A model generated the notes under the pieces. The model was given only the letters and a program-made list of their open reading frames with translations. It made no database searches and was not told the DNA's origin. From contig NC_077228.1 of the NCBI RefSeq assembly GCF_027887165.1, forward strand, positions 110,030,043 through 110,094,042: a stretch of 64,000 nucleotides of DNA, in the 5' to 3' direction. The stretch comes from Monodelphis domestica. Its lineage: Eukaryota; Chordata; Mammalia; Didelphimorphia; Didelphidae. The position numbers were made by a program, and so were the translations under genes. Positions 52,295-63,965 of this stretch are shown here, in pieces; position 1 is the stretch's first letter, and each line of letters opens with the position of its first letter.

Positions 52295-54380
52295 ATTCTA
52301 GGTTAGTTTAAGATACCTGCAAATTGCTCCACTTCTTAGGCAAGAACAGTTGTTTATTTCTGACCTCAAGTGAAGGTAGAGAAGGTCAGGAGAGCTTACT
52401 GGTTTTTCCAGAAGGCTTAAGATGCTGGGGAATATAAGGGGATCCATACTGTCCCTGGCAATAGGGGTGGGGGGAGTGGGCAATGATGGTAGAAGTAGTA
52501 GGTTATTGTTTTTCTGCATTATATAGTTGGCAAGCATGAATTCATAGCATCAGAATTGAAGCAACAGGAGGAGTTGAGAAAGAACTCCCTACCTAATTCC
52601 AGATCTAAGGGTCCTGAGGACACCCCTGTTCTTGACTCCACTGGTAGCACAGCATCCTGGAAAGCTAGACTGTTTCCTTCTTTCTTATTCTGATAATGTA
52701 TTCAGTTAGCAACAATTTCTCAGAAGCTACTGACTAGGGCATCCACCCCCCTCCAGCTACTCCTTCTTATCTGGCTTCTAAGAATGTACACCAAATCCTG
52801 AGTACCATGGCATAGCTTCTTACCTGCTTTAGTAATGGCTAATAAGACATGGAAATAGCCAGCTGGGCTCACACACCTGGCATCCTAGGACTACTGGAGT
52901 CTGGACATTGCTATCAGCTGCCCATCCAAAAGCTTCCACTATCCCCAGAGAGACATCTACCCTAGGAAGAGACTTCTTCCTGGCCCCAGGTCTGCAATCA
53001 ACATCTAGATTCATGGGACATTCTCCTGGCCAAGCTCTGCTAGCCTCTGACAAGAGTAACCCCTCTCCTATGAGATATCCTGTTTTCTCCACTCTTTCTT
53101 TGCCTAAGAGAGCTGACCTCAGAACCTTCCTTGTTCCTCATTCATGCCATCTGAGAGACAAAACACAATCCACAGCACTCACGCTCCTTCAATTCCCTTT
53201 TCTCCCTTCACTGGCTCCAAGATTCACTCCAGGGTTAAGGGCAAGGACTCTCCAGTAAAACTTCAGCCACCCTTCAATCCCCCTTACCCCTCTCTTTCTC
53301 CCACCTCCTCATCCCAAATGGGATACAGGACAGATGACCCTGAGGATCGACAGTCAGCTCACCTGGCTCACCAAATTCCTTCTGTGGCAGCACTTTTCTT
53401 AGTTCCCCTTTCTTCTGTTTCCCATAATCCCCAACTACTTCCACATTCTATCTGGGCTGGGGTAGAGTGGATCCTAGCAGCTCTTGGCTAGCCAGTCCTA
53501 CCTTACCTCTCCTGCCTTCTCCCCTCCCTCTGAGCTCACATCCAATCTGGGCAGTGCCCAAATCTACTTGACTCATTTTTAAGACATCGACCCCTCCCAT
53601 TCTCTCCCTCTGGTCTTCTCCAGGGAACTAGGAGCCTGGGCTTTTGCAGCAGCAGAGGGGCGGAGACTGGGGCGGAGCTGTGGTCAGGTATTCCTTGAAC
53701 CCTGACTCTGGGGTACTTCAATAACAAAGGTCTCATTGAGCTGCCTTCTGTTTGGTCTGTGAAGCACAAGGCTCTGTATCTACTTCCTTTTCATCTCATT
53801 CCCTCTGTAGCCTGGGCATTACTCACATCCCCCCACTCTGCTATTGGTGTGGAGGGCCTTTTTTCTTTTCCTCCTCCTCCTTTCCTGCCTTCAGAACTAC
53901 CTCTCCCACTCTACCTCCCCCTACTTTTTAAATTTTTGTTTTGCTTTATTTTGGGACCTAAGGCAGTTCCCTGGAGTTCCCTACTCCCCCAACTCCACTA
54001 CTCCTTTGGGTTTGTGTCCTCCCTCCCAGTCCTTCCCTTTCTCTGACTACTTGTCTTCTCTCTAGAGAGACACAGTGAGCTAATCTTCCCAGGTGAATAA
54101 TCTCTTGTGACCATTCACCTAGCCCAAGGGGTGATGGGATCCATGTTTCTCTCAGTTATAACCCTCTTGGAGAGCCACACCCTCCCCTCCTTCTTACTCT
54201 CACCCATATCCCTTCCCTCCCTTCTTCTCAGTGTGACTAAGCACCTTGCAAAATCTATGGAATTCTGGCTTCCAATCTTAAGACATTCTAAAGTTGGAAG
54301 ATCAGACAAAAGGCAGGCTTTTCCCCCCAAAGGGTGTATTTGGGCAGACAGAAATGGGACTCTGGTAAACAGGAGCCCAA
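52295..54380. other. Repeat-poor single-copy stretch, no gene confirmed
   Basis: About 2.1 kb with no recognised SINE or LINE. Plus-strand pyrimidine bias from about 53140 to 54060 lets several Ser/Pro/Leu-rich frames stay open (52908-53258, 53144-53491, 53759-54046). They overlap in different frames and have no domain features. A small GC-rich patch with two GGGGCGGAG-like boxes (about 53655-53680) could bind SP1-type factors. Confidence 0.35.
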
Positions 54381-54382
54381 AG

Positions 54383-54582
54383 GGCTAGGTGGCTAAGTGG
54401 ATTGAGAGCCAGGCCTGGAGATGGAAGATCCTGGGTTCAAATTTGACCTCAGACACTTCCTAGCTTTGTGACCCTGGGCAAATGACTTTACCCTCATTGC
54501 CTACCCCTTACCACTCTTCTGCCTTGAATCCATCAATACACAGTATTGATTCTAAGGTGGAAGCTAAGGGTTTTAAAAAAGT
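54383..54582 (+). repeat. SINE-A, plus strand
   Basis: 'gctaggtggctaagtggatt', 'gaccctgggcaaatgacttt' and 'gattctaaggtggaagctaa'. Full length and the only SINE between about 52.3 and 63.3 kb that I could recognise. Confidence 0.93.
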
Positions 54583-55480
54583 GAATCCTGACTTTCTGAT
54601 GGGCAGTTGCTTCTCTCAAAGAATGTTGTAAGACTGGCTGATCTTTGGCAATGTTTCTTCTAGATCTGAAGACCCTGACCCCTCTCGGGGGAAGTTTGTC
54701 AACCCTAAACCCCCTCAACTCAAAGGGAGAGTATTCTCTGCTTCTGTCCAAAAGCTGTGGTTAACCTAAGATTCTCCAATTCAGATCAGGGGTCCTACTC
54801 AGAAAGATCACTCAATGACTTACCTGCTTAATGTTAGTTACTTCACTCCTTGGCTTACAATGCCTTTCCCTGACCCAATGTTATAAACCCATCTTGGAAT
54901 TACAGTTCATTTCTAGGACCCTGGCCACAGCTGTGTTGGTAGCAGGAAATGGAAGACACTGAGCTTAAAAAATCTCCAGGGTCCCAATTATATAGGAAAG
55001 TGGTTCCAGGACCACTTGCCTCTGCCCTTCTCTCTTCTCTCATTTGTGGAGAGCACATTCTCTATTTCAGACTTCCTAAACCATATCCCTCCATCCTTGA
55101 GGACCTTCTCATTTTCTGCCTAGACATGGAAGGAAAGTAGTCTGAATTACCTTCCCTAAAATTCTAACAGATGCCAGTGCTCTCTATACTGGCAGACTAC
55201 CGACGGCACTCGATACCTGCTCCCCAAACCTCCCAGCTCTGTCCTTCCCTCCTCCTCCTTCTCCTCCTTCTTCCAGTCTCTCCCCTCCTGGTCCCTCCCT
55301 CTGGTGTTCCCATTCCCATTCAGTTCAAATCCAGAGATTCAGGGAACTTCTCTTGCTTTGACAGAGGCCCCATTCTTCCCTCCTCTAACTCTTATTGTTC
55401 TTCATGACTACACAACCTTGGGCCTCTAATGAGAGAGCAGACTGCTCTGCCTACTGGTTCTAGCCCTGTCCTGTTGCCTT
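54583..55480. other. Single-copy stretch, no gene seen
   Basis: Pyrimidine-rich patch at 55225-55300, including (TCC)n. No supported coding frame. Confidence 0.3.
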
Positions 55481-55900
55481 TGGGAGGACAGAAAGGTGAG
55501 AGGTGGGGAGGGAGGGTAGATAGTTCAGTGGAACTGGATTGGAGAGGGCAACTCTGAAGGCAGAAAAAAAGGAAGTGGAAGACAAAGGAAGGGAGGAATG
55601 AAAGAAGCAGAAAGGGAGGTGGAGAAAAAATGGAATAGGAAGGGAAGGACAAACTAAGCTGGATGGAGGAAACTCCAGAAAGAGAAAGCCTAGGCAAACA
55701 AGAGGAAAGAAGGAAGAATAAAGGGGATAAAGAGGAACGCTCTTGAGAAGAAAACAGACATAGAAAAGGAAACAGGAGAAAAATTGAGAGAAGAAAATAT
55801 GAGGTACAGAGGTAGAGGAGAAGGGACTCTGAAAAAGAAGGAAGCTGAAAGGGAAATGGAGAGAATGAGGAAATCTAACAAGGGAGAGGGGAAGGGGCTA
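55481..55900. repeat. Purine-rich (GA/GGAA) low-complexity tract
   Basis: About 420 bp in which pyrimidines are rare on the plus strand, with many GAAAG, GGAAG and GGAGAA words but no fixed unit. Minus-strand Ser/Phe/Leu-rich frames here are by-products. Confidence 0.8.
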
Positions 55901-56588
55901 GAGTGACCCTGACCTCATCTATGTCAATTTCTCCCCTGATGGCAAAGCAGGGACTGTGAGGACAAAATTATCTGATAATTCTTCCCTCCCTGCACTGGAA
56001 TGACCAGTTAAGAAAGATCACTATTCTATTTGTCCCTCTAAAGACCAGTCAGTCCTCTGACCCCAGGATCCAACCTTTCACAAGAAAACTCCAAGATCCC
56101 TTTTTCCAGGAATATGAGAAGTAGTCCTCTAATTGCCTTTGACAGGAGCTCTCTTCCGGCTGTCCCAGTCTTCCCCAAGGTTGAATATTCACCTTTGCCA
56201 GCCTGAGTGGGTGCCCAGATCTCTTGACTCCAGGATACAGTGTGTCCTTAGATATCCTGATTGTTCTCATTGTTATTAGGTATTATTCTTACTGCTGATG
56301 AGGGCTCACACATAGATAGTGCTTTAAAGTTTGCAAAACACTTCCTTCCTCATCCTACCCCAAACTGGCCTTTAGGGAAACAGGGCTGGGATCCAAATGG
56401 GAGAGTGGTGACCACAGGGAAGAATTTCTGGGAGAAGGAATCTGTCTTTGGAGGAGAGAGAAATGAGAAGAAGCATAATGAGCCTTAAATACTTTCCAAA
56501 CATGAAGATCTCAGGAAAAATTTAGAGAGGACATGTATAGGAAGACTGATTTTAACTCACTAGAAGGAAAGAAGTCTCTAACCACTAG
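55901..56588. other. Single-copy stretch, no gene seen
   Basis: A MIR 3'-like piece may lie at 56275-56350 ('agatagtgctttaaagtttg'). No coding frame with support. Confidence 0.3.
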
Positions 56589-56589
56589 A

Positions 56590-56765
56590 AAGCACAAAAG
56601 CAATTCACATTTGTATAGCAACTTCAGATTTACAAAGGTATTCAGTATGTATTATCCCCATTTTATAGATGAGCAATTGATTCTCTGAGGGAAGTGAATG
56701 GCCCAGGTAAATGTCTTTAGTAGGGATTGAAGCCAGGCCCCTATCTCCAAACCCAATGCTTTCCC
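56590..56765 (-). repeat. MIR-type SINE, minus strand
   Basis: 'caattcacatttgtatagca', 'ttatccccattttatagatg' and 'agggattgaagccaggcccc'. Confidence 0.7.
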
Positions 56766-58685
56766 TCTACAAGTAGGCTGCCTCTGGAGGAACTGAACAT
56801 CACTGGAGGCATTCCAAGAAAAGCCCCTGATAGAGACATTAGAGATGAAATTCCTGCATGGGACGGGGATTGTATGAGATATACTCTAAAGTACCTTACA
56901 ATTCCAAGATTTGGGGATTCAAACCTTCCTTCTGCAATTCTTCCAGGATGCATTAAACCTAATAGCTCTCTCCTCTTCAACAACAAAGACCAAAAGCTCA
57001 CCATTTCTCCTAAAGACATAAGACTGGGGACAAATGGGGTGGTTTAGCTAGCAAATTACCATCACTTCATTTGGCAGCATAGGCCTCTATCCTAGGAAAA
57101 TCAGGTGAGAGATACAGCATCATACATAGTACTAAACATCTGTTGAATAAAATAGAGTCCTTTTCCAAATCTTTTGGGGATACAGACTTAGGAATCAGTT
57201 GAATTGGAAATGAATATACCAAGTTGGGGGGATTGGGAGCAGATCATATATTCTTGAAGGCTCAGGGTGGGCAGGGTGAAGGTCTCCTCCATGATCTCTA
57301 GAAGTCAGTTCCCCTAGAAATACTCAAAGGTAGTTGGGTTAGTGATGCTTTTCTGAACTCTCTCAAGTCTGAGGTTTCATCTAGGATGAATCCTAGAGCC
57401 TCTTTCCTGCAAATTCCCAAAGATAAACTAGGCCCTAGATGGGTCATATTAGGTTTCAAACCATGGGCAAGACAATTCAAGGTTTAACATCCCCTGAACA
57501 GGTAGGGCTAAATATTTTTAACCTACTCGTTAGAGTTTCCTAACTATTACCTTACTATTCCTTACTATTACCTCATGGACAAAATAATTCGAAAAGGGCA
57601 GATTCTTCCAAAAACCCTAGGTACATGTCCTGCTGACTTCTGGAGGAACAATTCCTTGACTTCTTCATAGAATGTTAGGGTTCTAGGAAGCTGGGAAGCA
57701 TTAGGCAGGGCTTTCCATGCAAACTCCTCTTCCTTTTCTCCATCCTGGTTCCAGAGTTTTCTCAGGAAGAAAAGCAGCACTTAACCAATCTGACTCCCCA
57801 TGAAGACACCTGGCTTAATCTAACCCAGAAAGCTGACAGAGCTACTGAATTCTTTAGGGGAAGGGAAGGCAAGGAGATTCCCACAAGGGGGATCAAGGCT
57901 AGCAAAGAGAGATTCCATGGAAATGGAAAAAAATGGAAGACATAGACTAAAGGATTCTGTCCAGCCCACTGCTCTAGTCCTCCACTTGGTTTGTTATTTA
58001 TCCCTTACTTAACCTGTTTATCTGGGATGGTAGTGGGAGTGATTCTAGAAGTCGTTTCCTCCCTCCCTCCATAATTCTTCCCAAGACAGTTCTGTTATCC
58101 AGAAATTCCAAGCTATTGGTCAAAAAAAGGGGGGGAAATCTCTGATTTTTTTGCATATTTTTATCATTTATTCGGCTAAAAATACATCAAAATCCTCTGT
58201 CTCTGCTTCTTTTTCTCTGTATCCCACTCCTCAGATTCTCTCCCTCTTCCTCTATCTTCTTTTCCTTTCTCCTAATGCCACTACATCCAGACACATTAAG
58301 ATGACACTCACCCCAATGTTTCTCATCCTCATTTGAATGCCTGTAAGTCTTTCCAGAGGGTTCTTCTCAAAAAGGGGAGGTAAATAGGAAACTATCTTGG
58401 GAAGAGAGAGACAGAGAAGGTAGCTTAGGAAAGCTGGTCAGAGGTCCTAAGGACCTTTGCTGGCTCCAATGTGTCATCATCATTCTGCCTCATCTGGAAC
58501 AGAGGTGTCTGCAACACCCTGTTCTTTTACCTAAGGCCACCTCTCCCCTGGGACACAATTTCTTCATTTTTGTTGGACTACTGACCTTCTCTGGAAACAG
58601 GGGACCCAGAGTTGACTTCCTAGGAAACTCAGCATTCTTAGCTCTAAAGGAACAAGCTCTGGATGACTTTATGTTCCAGACCCCT
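56766..58685. other. Repeat-poor single-copy stretch, no gene confirmed
   Basis: Opposed open frames at 56727-57047 (plus) and 56741-57019 (minus) occupy the same DNA and show no known features. I see no SINE here. Confidence 0.3.
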
Positions 58686-58687
58686 AA

Positions 58688-58800
58688 AGGATAGAAGGTT
58701 AGCCTTGGAATGGGAAAATATATGTTCAAGTCCTGCCTCAGGACCACATTCTAGTTGTTTGATCTTGGGCAAGTCACTGAATATCTTAGTGGCCCCAGAA
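58688..58800 (+). repeat. MIR-type fragment
   Basis: 'aagtcctgcctcaggaccac' and 'gatcttgggcaagtcactga'. Confidence 0.65.
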
Positions 58801-59926
58801 AGCTCTCTAATATTATAATTTATAGATGACCTGGTATGTTGCTTCTATGAGAGGCATTTCCATGCTAGGTGTTGCCCCACCGTAATGAAATCTCAGGTCT
58901 GGGTGGAGGAATATGAAGTTAGAATTGACCTAAGGAGAGAGATTTGGACCTATCCCTATGCTAGGGGATTCTATCCCCCCCCCCCTCCCGCCACCCCCAA
59001 TGAGCTAGGGAGATAGGAGGTGGGTTCTACCCTTTAGTACCCTCTGTACCTGCTTTTTACAATGTCCCATCCACAGGAGTGAGTCAGAAGCAGAGACAGC
59101 AAGAAGGATTCATATTAGCTATGAGGAAGAACTTCCTGAGGTGGGGGTTGGGCAGGGGGAGGGGGAGACAGAGGAAATTGAGTGGATGAACAAAGGTCGA
59201 TGGAAGCCTCTCCTGGAGAGTTTATCATCTCTCCTACACATCCAAATTAGTCTTTCATGAGTAAGGAAGATGATGGTCACACCGTCAGAGAAACTGCAAA
59301 GAACAAAGCCCCCTTCTCTTAGTGCCCAGCTTCTGAGGAGCCCAGAGCAAAGCAATCAATAGCAAAACAGAAAGCCAGGGCCAGGGGAAGGTGAATTTTC
59401 TTCCTCCTGGGCTCCAGAGCACCTCCTTTAGGTAATTTTGTTAAAGACAAGGAGCTGGTGACCAGCCAGTTTTTACCCAGTAGTGGTTATAGCTAGGTAA
59501 TGAATTCATTCTCTGAAAAGGGGAGTAGCCCAGCTCTGTCCCTCATTTCCTTTCCTAAATCCCAAACTTCCACCTGTCCAAGCATTCTTGCTCCATTTTC
59601 CTTTTGGGAAGTGCCCAAACTCCAGCCTTCAGAGCCTCTCTTTACAAATACTGAAATAGGGAGTACCCAGAGATGTCAAGGATCTAATGAAGCCTATTGG
59701 GAGATGCACTTGGAGAAGAGGCCTGGGGCACTTCTAGCCAGGCTAGGACACATTGGGATAAGGCAATGAGGAACATTTGTGGCAGCCCCTTCTCCCACCT
59801 CCCACCCCCATGACATTGCTGCCTGCTAAGTATCTCTAGTTAATTGATTCTGTAACTGAGAAGGGTTACAAAATTATTATGCTCTCTCAACATCCCTGGA
59901 GACCTGGAGACTACCTGACTGTCCCT
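58801..59926. other. Repeat-poor single-copy stretch, no gene seen
   Basis: A C12 run at about 58975-58986. No supported coding frame. Confidence 0.3.
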
Positions 59927-59946
59927 GGGGGGGGGGGGGGGGGGGG
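59927..59946. repeat. G20 homopolymer
   Basis: Twenty consecutive G on the plus strand, able in principle to form a G-quadruplex. Length calls for such runs are error-prone in sequencing. Confidence 0.9.
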
Positions 59947-60411
59947 ATCTCTACTTTTTCCTTCCCTGCCACAAGCATATATGCAATATGCAAATATCTA
60001 CAGAAGTCTTGCCCACACCCCCTATCACCACCTGACAGCAAGTCCATACACCTAGTCCAAGAACACCACCACCCATCGCCCTGAGGGGCAAAGGCAGAAA
60101 ACAGCTGAGCACCGGCATCCTGAAATATGGCTACTTGTCTCACCCGGGAGATTCAGTTACCCCTCTCTCCTACTGCCCTCTGAATCCCACTGGCTAAAAA
60201 ATATTAAAGGGGAACAAAGACAATGTGAAGGGAGCGGAGTTCCCCCGCTCCCAGCGGCAAACTGAAGAGAGATTCCGGCTTGCATTAGGGGGGCTAATCA
60301 GCAGCAGTTCCCTAACAGCCACAGAGCATCTCAGCCCCAAACACCCCAAAATCTTCTACAGACTCCCCCCTTCCTCAGTCAAACCCCAAAAGCAGAGTCA
60401 TTGCCAGTCCC

Positions 60412-60431
60412 CACCCCCACCCCCACCCCCA
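60412..60431. repeat. (CCCCCA)n short C-rich repeat
   Basis: Three CCCCCA-type units in 'tccccacccccacccccacc'. C-rich, i-motif/G4-type on the opposite strand. Confidence 0.85.
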
Positions 60432-60552
60432 ATCTAGTGTGTCCCTGACTCTCAGCACTTTCTGTTTGTTTTCTCTCCGTACTCACAGTTTCTGATGCTA
60501 AGTCGTCTCTCCTCTCTTGCACTCACTCCCTTTGTCTCTTCTCTTCTTCTTC

Positions 60553-60659
<107 letters not shown>

Positions 60660-60785
60660 CCCCTCCCTCTCCCTCTCTTCCCTCCTCCCCTTCTCCGCTC
60701 TCTCTCCCTCTCTCCTCTTGTCTGATTCTCTGCTGTAGCTTCCAGTCGAGAAAAATAATTATTCTTCTCAATGGGTTAGCACGGG

Positions 60786-60786
<1 letters not shown>

Positions 60787-60822
<36 letters not shown>

Positions 60823-60840
60823 AGCGCGCGCACAAGCACA
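60787..60840. repeat. (CA)17 plus CG/CA alternating tract
   Basis: CA units at 60787-60821, then 'cagcgcgcgcacaagcacac'. Alternating purine-pyrimidine text can adopt Z-DNA. Confidence 0.92.
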
Positions 60841-61035
60841 CACAGCAGTGGTACCCAATCAATGCACAAATCTTTGGGGTCCCTTTAACCTCTGCGGATG
60901 ACTCCAGGAGTTAATTATGAAACCTATTTCAGCGCAGACATAAATATGTATTAAGGTATGAAATGACAACCGATGCGCTGAACTTCAGGGAATTGGCATT
61001 TAGACAGATTCAGCTTCCCTCCCCCTTTCTTCTTG
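60841..61035. promoter_or_regulatory. Candidate conserved non-coding element
   Basis: Repeat-free and clearly different from the simple repeats around it. TTAATTA (60911-60917), 'cataaatatgtattaagg' (60938-60955), MEIS-like TGACA (60964-60968) and 'ccgatgcgctgaact' stand out. It has no coding frame. The call rests on composition and context. Confidence 0.4.
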
Positions 61036-61888
61036 CCTCCGCTGCCCCCCCAACCACCCCAAGTCACCCTGTGGGTAAAAAGGACTCTCCACCACACACA
61101 CCCCCTCGAATTTCTATCTCTATATGTGATAACTACTGATGGAAACCCTACACAACATGTCTAGATTCATACTAGACAGCAGCTCCTGCGACGGGGAGCA
61201 AGCTTCCCCCCAGGTGTTTCGATCCACACGCTGCCTGCCCCCCCTCCGCCCCCCCCGCCCTAAGTCCCCACAAATCTCCCCCATTCCAAGACCCATCCTG
61301 CACCTTCTCTCAGAGCCAACTCAGAACCTGATCCTCTCAGGACCCAGACAACAGTGGGATCGCAACCCGCCCGCAATTCCGAAGTCCCAATCGATCAGAT
61401 AAAAAGCAAAAATCCAATTCAATTCGAATTCAGCCAAAGCCACTTCACCCCCCACATCATATACACCCCCCCCCCCTCGCTCATTAACTACCACCCCCCT
61501 CCCCTCCAGAGCTCACTCCACACATTTTTTAAAAGACCGGATTATAACAAAGGAAGAGGGGGGGAAAGCTGCCTTACTTTTCTTTTTCTTCTTTTCTCTC
61601 TTTTCATCCCCTCCCCCAGGGTATCACCTCAGCCACCCCGACCCTCCTCACCCCTTTCTCTTCCCCTGGTCTCCCCCTCCCTTCCTCCGCTCTCTGTCTC
61701 CCGGCGGCCGTGTTAATTTCGAGACTTCAGCCAAGCCGGCATTCCTAAGGAGAGCTTCTCCAAAGCAACTTAACACAGCCCAGCCTGGACCAAGCCAGGC
61801 AGCAGACAAAAGCTGAGCCGCTGAGCGAGGGGTTGACTAGGTGTGCTCCTTAATTGTCGGGGGCTGAGGGGGGGAGAGGGCACAGGGG

Positions 61889-61890
<2 letters not shown>
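61036..61890. promoter_or_regulatory. CpG-enriched, C-rich block, possible promoter region
   Basis: Contains CpG clusters at 61185-61255, 61355-61395 and 61695-61830 ('cccggcggccgtgttaattt'), plus 'agccgctgagcgagg' and several C8-C10 runs. TTAATTTCGA (61714-61723) and 'ctccttaattgtcg' (61845-61858) are homeodomain-like. The frames 61139-61402 and 61354-61716 overlap, are Pro/Ser-rich and show no domain features. Confidence 0.4.

Positions 61891-61980
<90 letters not shown>
61891..61980. repeat. (GA)45 microsatellite
   Basis: Ninety bases of uninterrupted GA. It is the strand opposite of the (TC)51 tract 1.23 kb upstream. Confidence 0.95.
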
Positions 61981-61981
<1 letters not shown>

Positions 61982-61983
<2 letters not shown>

Positions 61984-62023
61984 GTGTGTATGTGTGTGTG
62001 TGTGTGTCTGTGTGTGTGTGTGT
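61982..62023. repeat. (TG)n tract
   Basis: TG units with two interruptions (tgta, tctg). It abuts the (GA)45 tract. Confidence 0.92.
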
Positions 62024-62400
62024 TCCTGTGCTTGCTAGCCAGGGAAGGGGCGGGGTACGGTAGGGTGGGGGTGGGGAGCGGGAGAAGCGGAGGGTGGACG
62101 TCCCTCTGGGTTGGAGGGGGTGGGGGGCGGGGCAGATAGAGGACCAGAAGTCTCCCTCCCTTATCACCCATGCCGAAGAGCCCAGAATCTGAATGCGGGC
62201 TTAGAGAATAAATTATCTCCTCTCCCCTCATTGGGCTGTGGCCGAGGGAACCTTCTGAGGCGCTGGGAATAAGAAAGCGCGAACCAACAACACACTCTGT
62301 TTGCATTCACTGCACAGCTCTGGGATCTCATTTCTTCGGTGGGACCTGGAGCCCTGGGCCTCTGCTCAGAACAAGAACACGATCTGTCTTCTGAGTGATT
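62024..62400. promoter_or_regulatory. G-rich flank of the CpG-enriched block
   Basis: Repeated GGGGCGGG, GGGTGGGGGTGGGG and GGGGCGGGGC boxes (62048-62133, SP1/KLF-type and G4-prone), then single-copy text with scattered CpG (62173-62340). No supported exon. Confidence 0.35.
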
Positions 62401-63300
62401 CTCTTTCCAATGCACCCACCACGCCCTATCCCCTACCCCCACTCATGTTTTCGCTCCTTTCCTCCTCTCCCCCGTATTGCCCACCTTCTGCTTTGTCAGC
62501 CCCCCCCCCCCCACCAACCTCCCTCTCTCGTTCTAACTGTTGTCCTTAGGATTAAGAGGGAAGGAGGAAGAGGGGTCTGGGGGCTCAGGAGCTCATTTTT
62601 TTCCGATTAAGAGGGAAGGACCAATCGCTACAAATAGGGACTAGTCCCATTGAATAGACCCAAGTTGACAAATTGAGCCGTTAACAGGTATCACTAGAAA
62701 GCAGTCACAATGCCCCACTCCCCCAGTGACCATTGCCCTTTCCTGTCTGCCTCCACCCCTCTAGGTAAACACCAGAACAAAGAGATGCTCAGCAGATCCT
62801 CTCACTCCAGGGCTTCAGTAGCATCTTCTCCAACCTTGTTATCTCCTGAGAAATCCCCCATGCCTCTAAACCAGGGGAGATGGCTTGGATCACCCCTGGC
62901 CTTGGCCACTCCCTCTTCATTCAGCTTTATCTCCCCTCAGCCAAGGCTCTTTGTTGAAAGAATCACCCTGTTAGTTCCCTTTTTAGTTGGCCAAACTGCT
63001 TCTTCTAAGAGGAAGAGAGATCATTTGTATAGTGCTGGGTCTCTTCTTCCAAGAGGACCTTTTCTACCCCTCTTCCTGTACCCCTAATAACTCTGAGCCT
63101 CTGCCAGGCTGTCCAGTTCAGAGGAGGGGCAACTTCTAAATGAGGGAGATGGAACTTCATGGACTAGCAAATCTCTGCTCCTGTGTTCTCCCTGCCATGC
63201 CTGCCACATACATCCATACACCTAGTTAGTCTGTTCTGTATTCATAAGGTCTCCAATATATCACTTTACCTATACTTGGCCCATGTCCTCAAAACACTCC
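62401..63300. other. Single-copy stretch; open frame of uncertain meaning
   Basis: A plus-strand frame 62710-63087 (125 codons, Ser/Pro/Leu-rich) has no recognised domain. C14 run at about 62499-62512. I see no repeats. Confidence 0.25.
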
Positions 63301-63307
63301 CACAATT

Positions 63308-63524
63308 CTGGTTTTGTTTTGTTTTTAAACCCTGACCATTGGCCTTAGAAGCTTTATTAAGGATCAGCCCTAAGACAGAAGAGTGGCAAGGGCTAGGTAA
63401 CTATGATTAAGTGGCTTGTCCAGGTTCATGCAGCCAGGAAGTATCTGAGGGCAAATTTGGACTCAAGTCTTCTAGATTTCAGACCTGGCACTCTATTCGT
63501 CCTGAGCCACTTTGTGCTGCCCTT
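63308..63524 (-). repeat. SINE-A, minus strand, diverged
   Basis: 'aaaccctgaccattggcctt', 'aagtggcttgtccaggttca' and 'cctgagccactttgtgctgc'. Both edges carry 'cacaatt' (63301-63307 and 63525-63531), a short possible target duplication. Confidence 0.8.
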
Positions 63525-63721
63525 CACAATTATTTATGATTCATCCCTTTGATGCAGAATAGATAAAGTTGGGCTGATCTCAAGAGATGGAGTTTGCTTC
63601 CCCCATCATCACCACCACCACCACTACAACCCACAAACAACCACAAAAAGCCCCCTGCACTTACTAGTCTTCTTACGAGTTCCTCTACACGTTGGACTGT
63701 CCATCCACATTAACTTGCAGT

Positions 63722-63965
63722 TCCTGTTGAGCCAACTCTTTGTGATCCCATTTGGGGTCTTCTTGGCAAAGATACTAGAGTGATTTGCCATTTCCTTCTT
63801 CTTGTTTTGCAGATGAGGAAAGTGAGGCAAACAAAGTGAAATGACTTGCCCATGGTCAAATAGCTAGCAAGTAGTGTCTGAGGCTGGATTTGAACTCAGG
63901 AAGATGAATCTTCCTGGTTCCAGACCTGGTGCTCTATCCATTTTACCACTTCCTTGCTGTTCCTG
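63722..63965 (-). repeat. SINE-B (Mar1-type), minus strand
   Basis: 'gatcccatttggggtcttct', 'gatttgccatttccttcttc' and 'gaggctggatttgaactcag'. Ends near the window edge. An imperfect (CAC)n patch lies upstream at about 63608-63625. Confidence 0.88.

Noticed and set aside
52908..53491. Two overlapping plus-strand frames of about 115 codons
   Set aside because: Different frames over the same pyrimidine-biased DNA, no domain, no splice sites that fit. The opposite strand is also open.
56727..57047. 106-codon frame with a 92-codon frame opposite
   Set aside because: The upstream part lies in a MIR. The rest has no protein features and equal openness on the other strand.
61770..62306. 178-codon minus-strand open frame and overlapping frames
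   Set aside because: The middle is the (GA)45/(TG)n tract read as Ser/Leu and His/Thr repeats. The ends lack conserved-looking protein features.
62710..63087. 125-codon plus-strand open frame near the window end
   Set aside because: Ser/Pro/Leu-rich without recognised motifs. Kept only as a note on the single-copy stretch.
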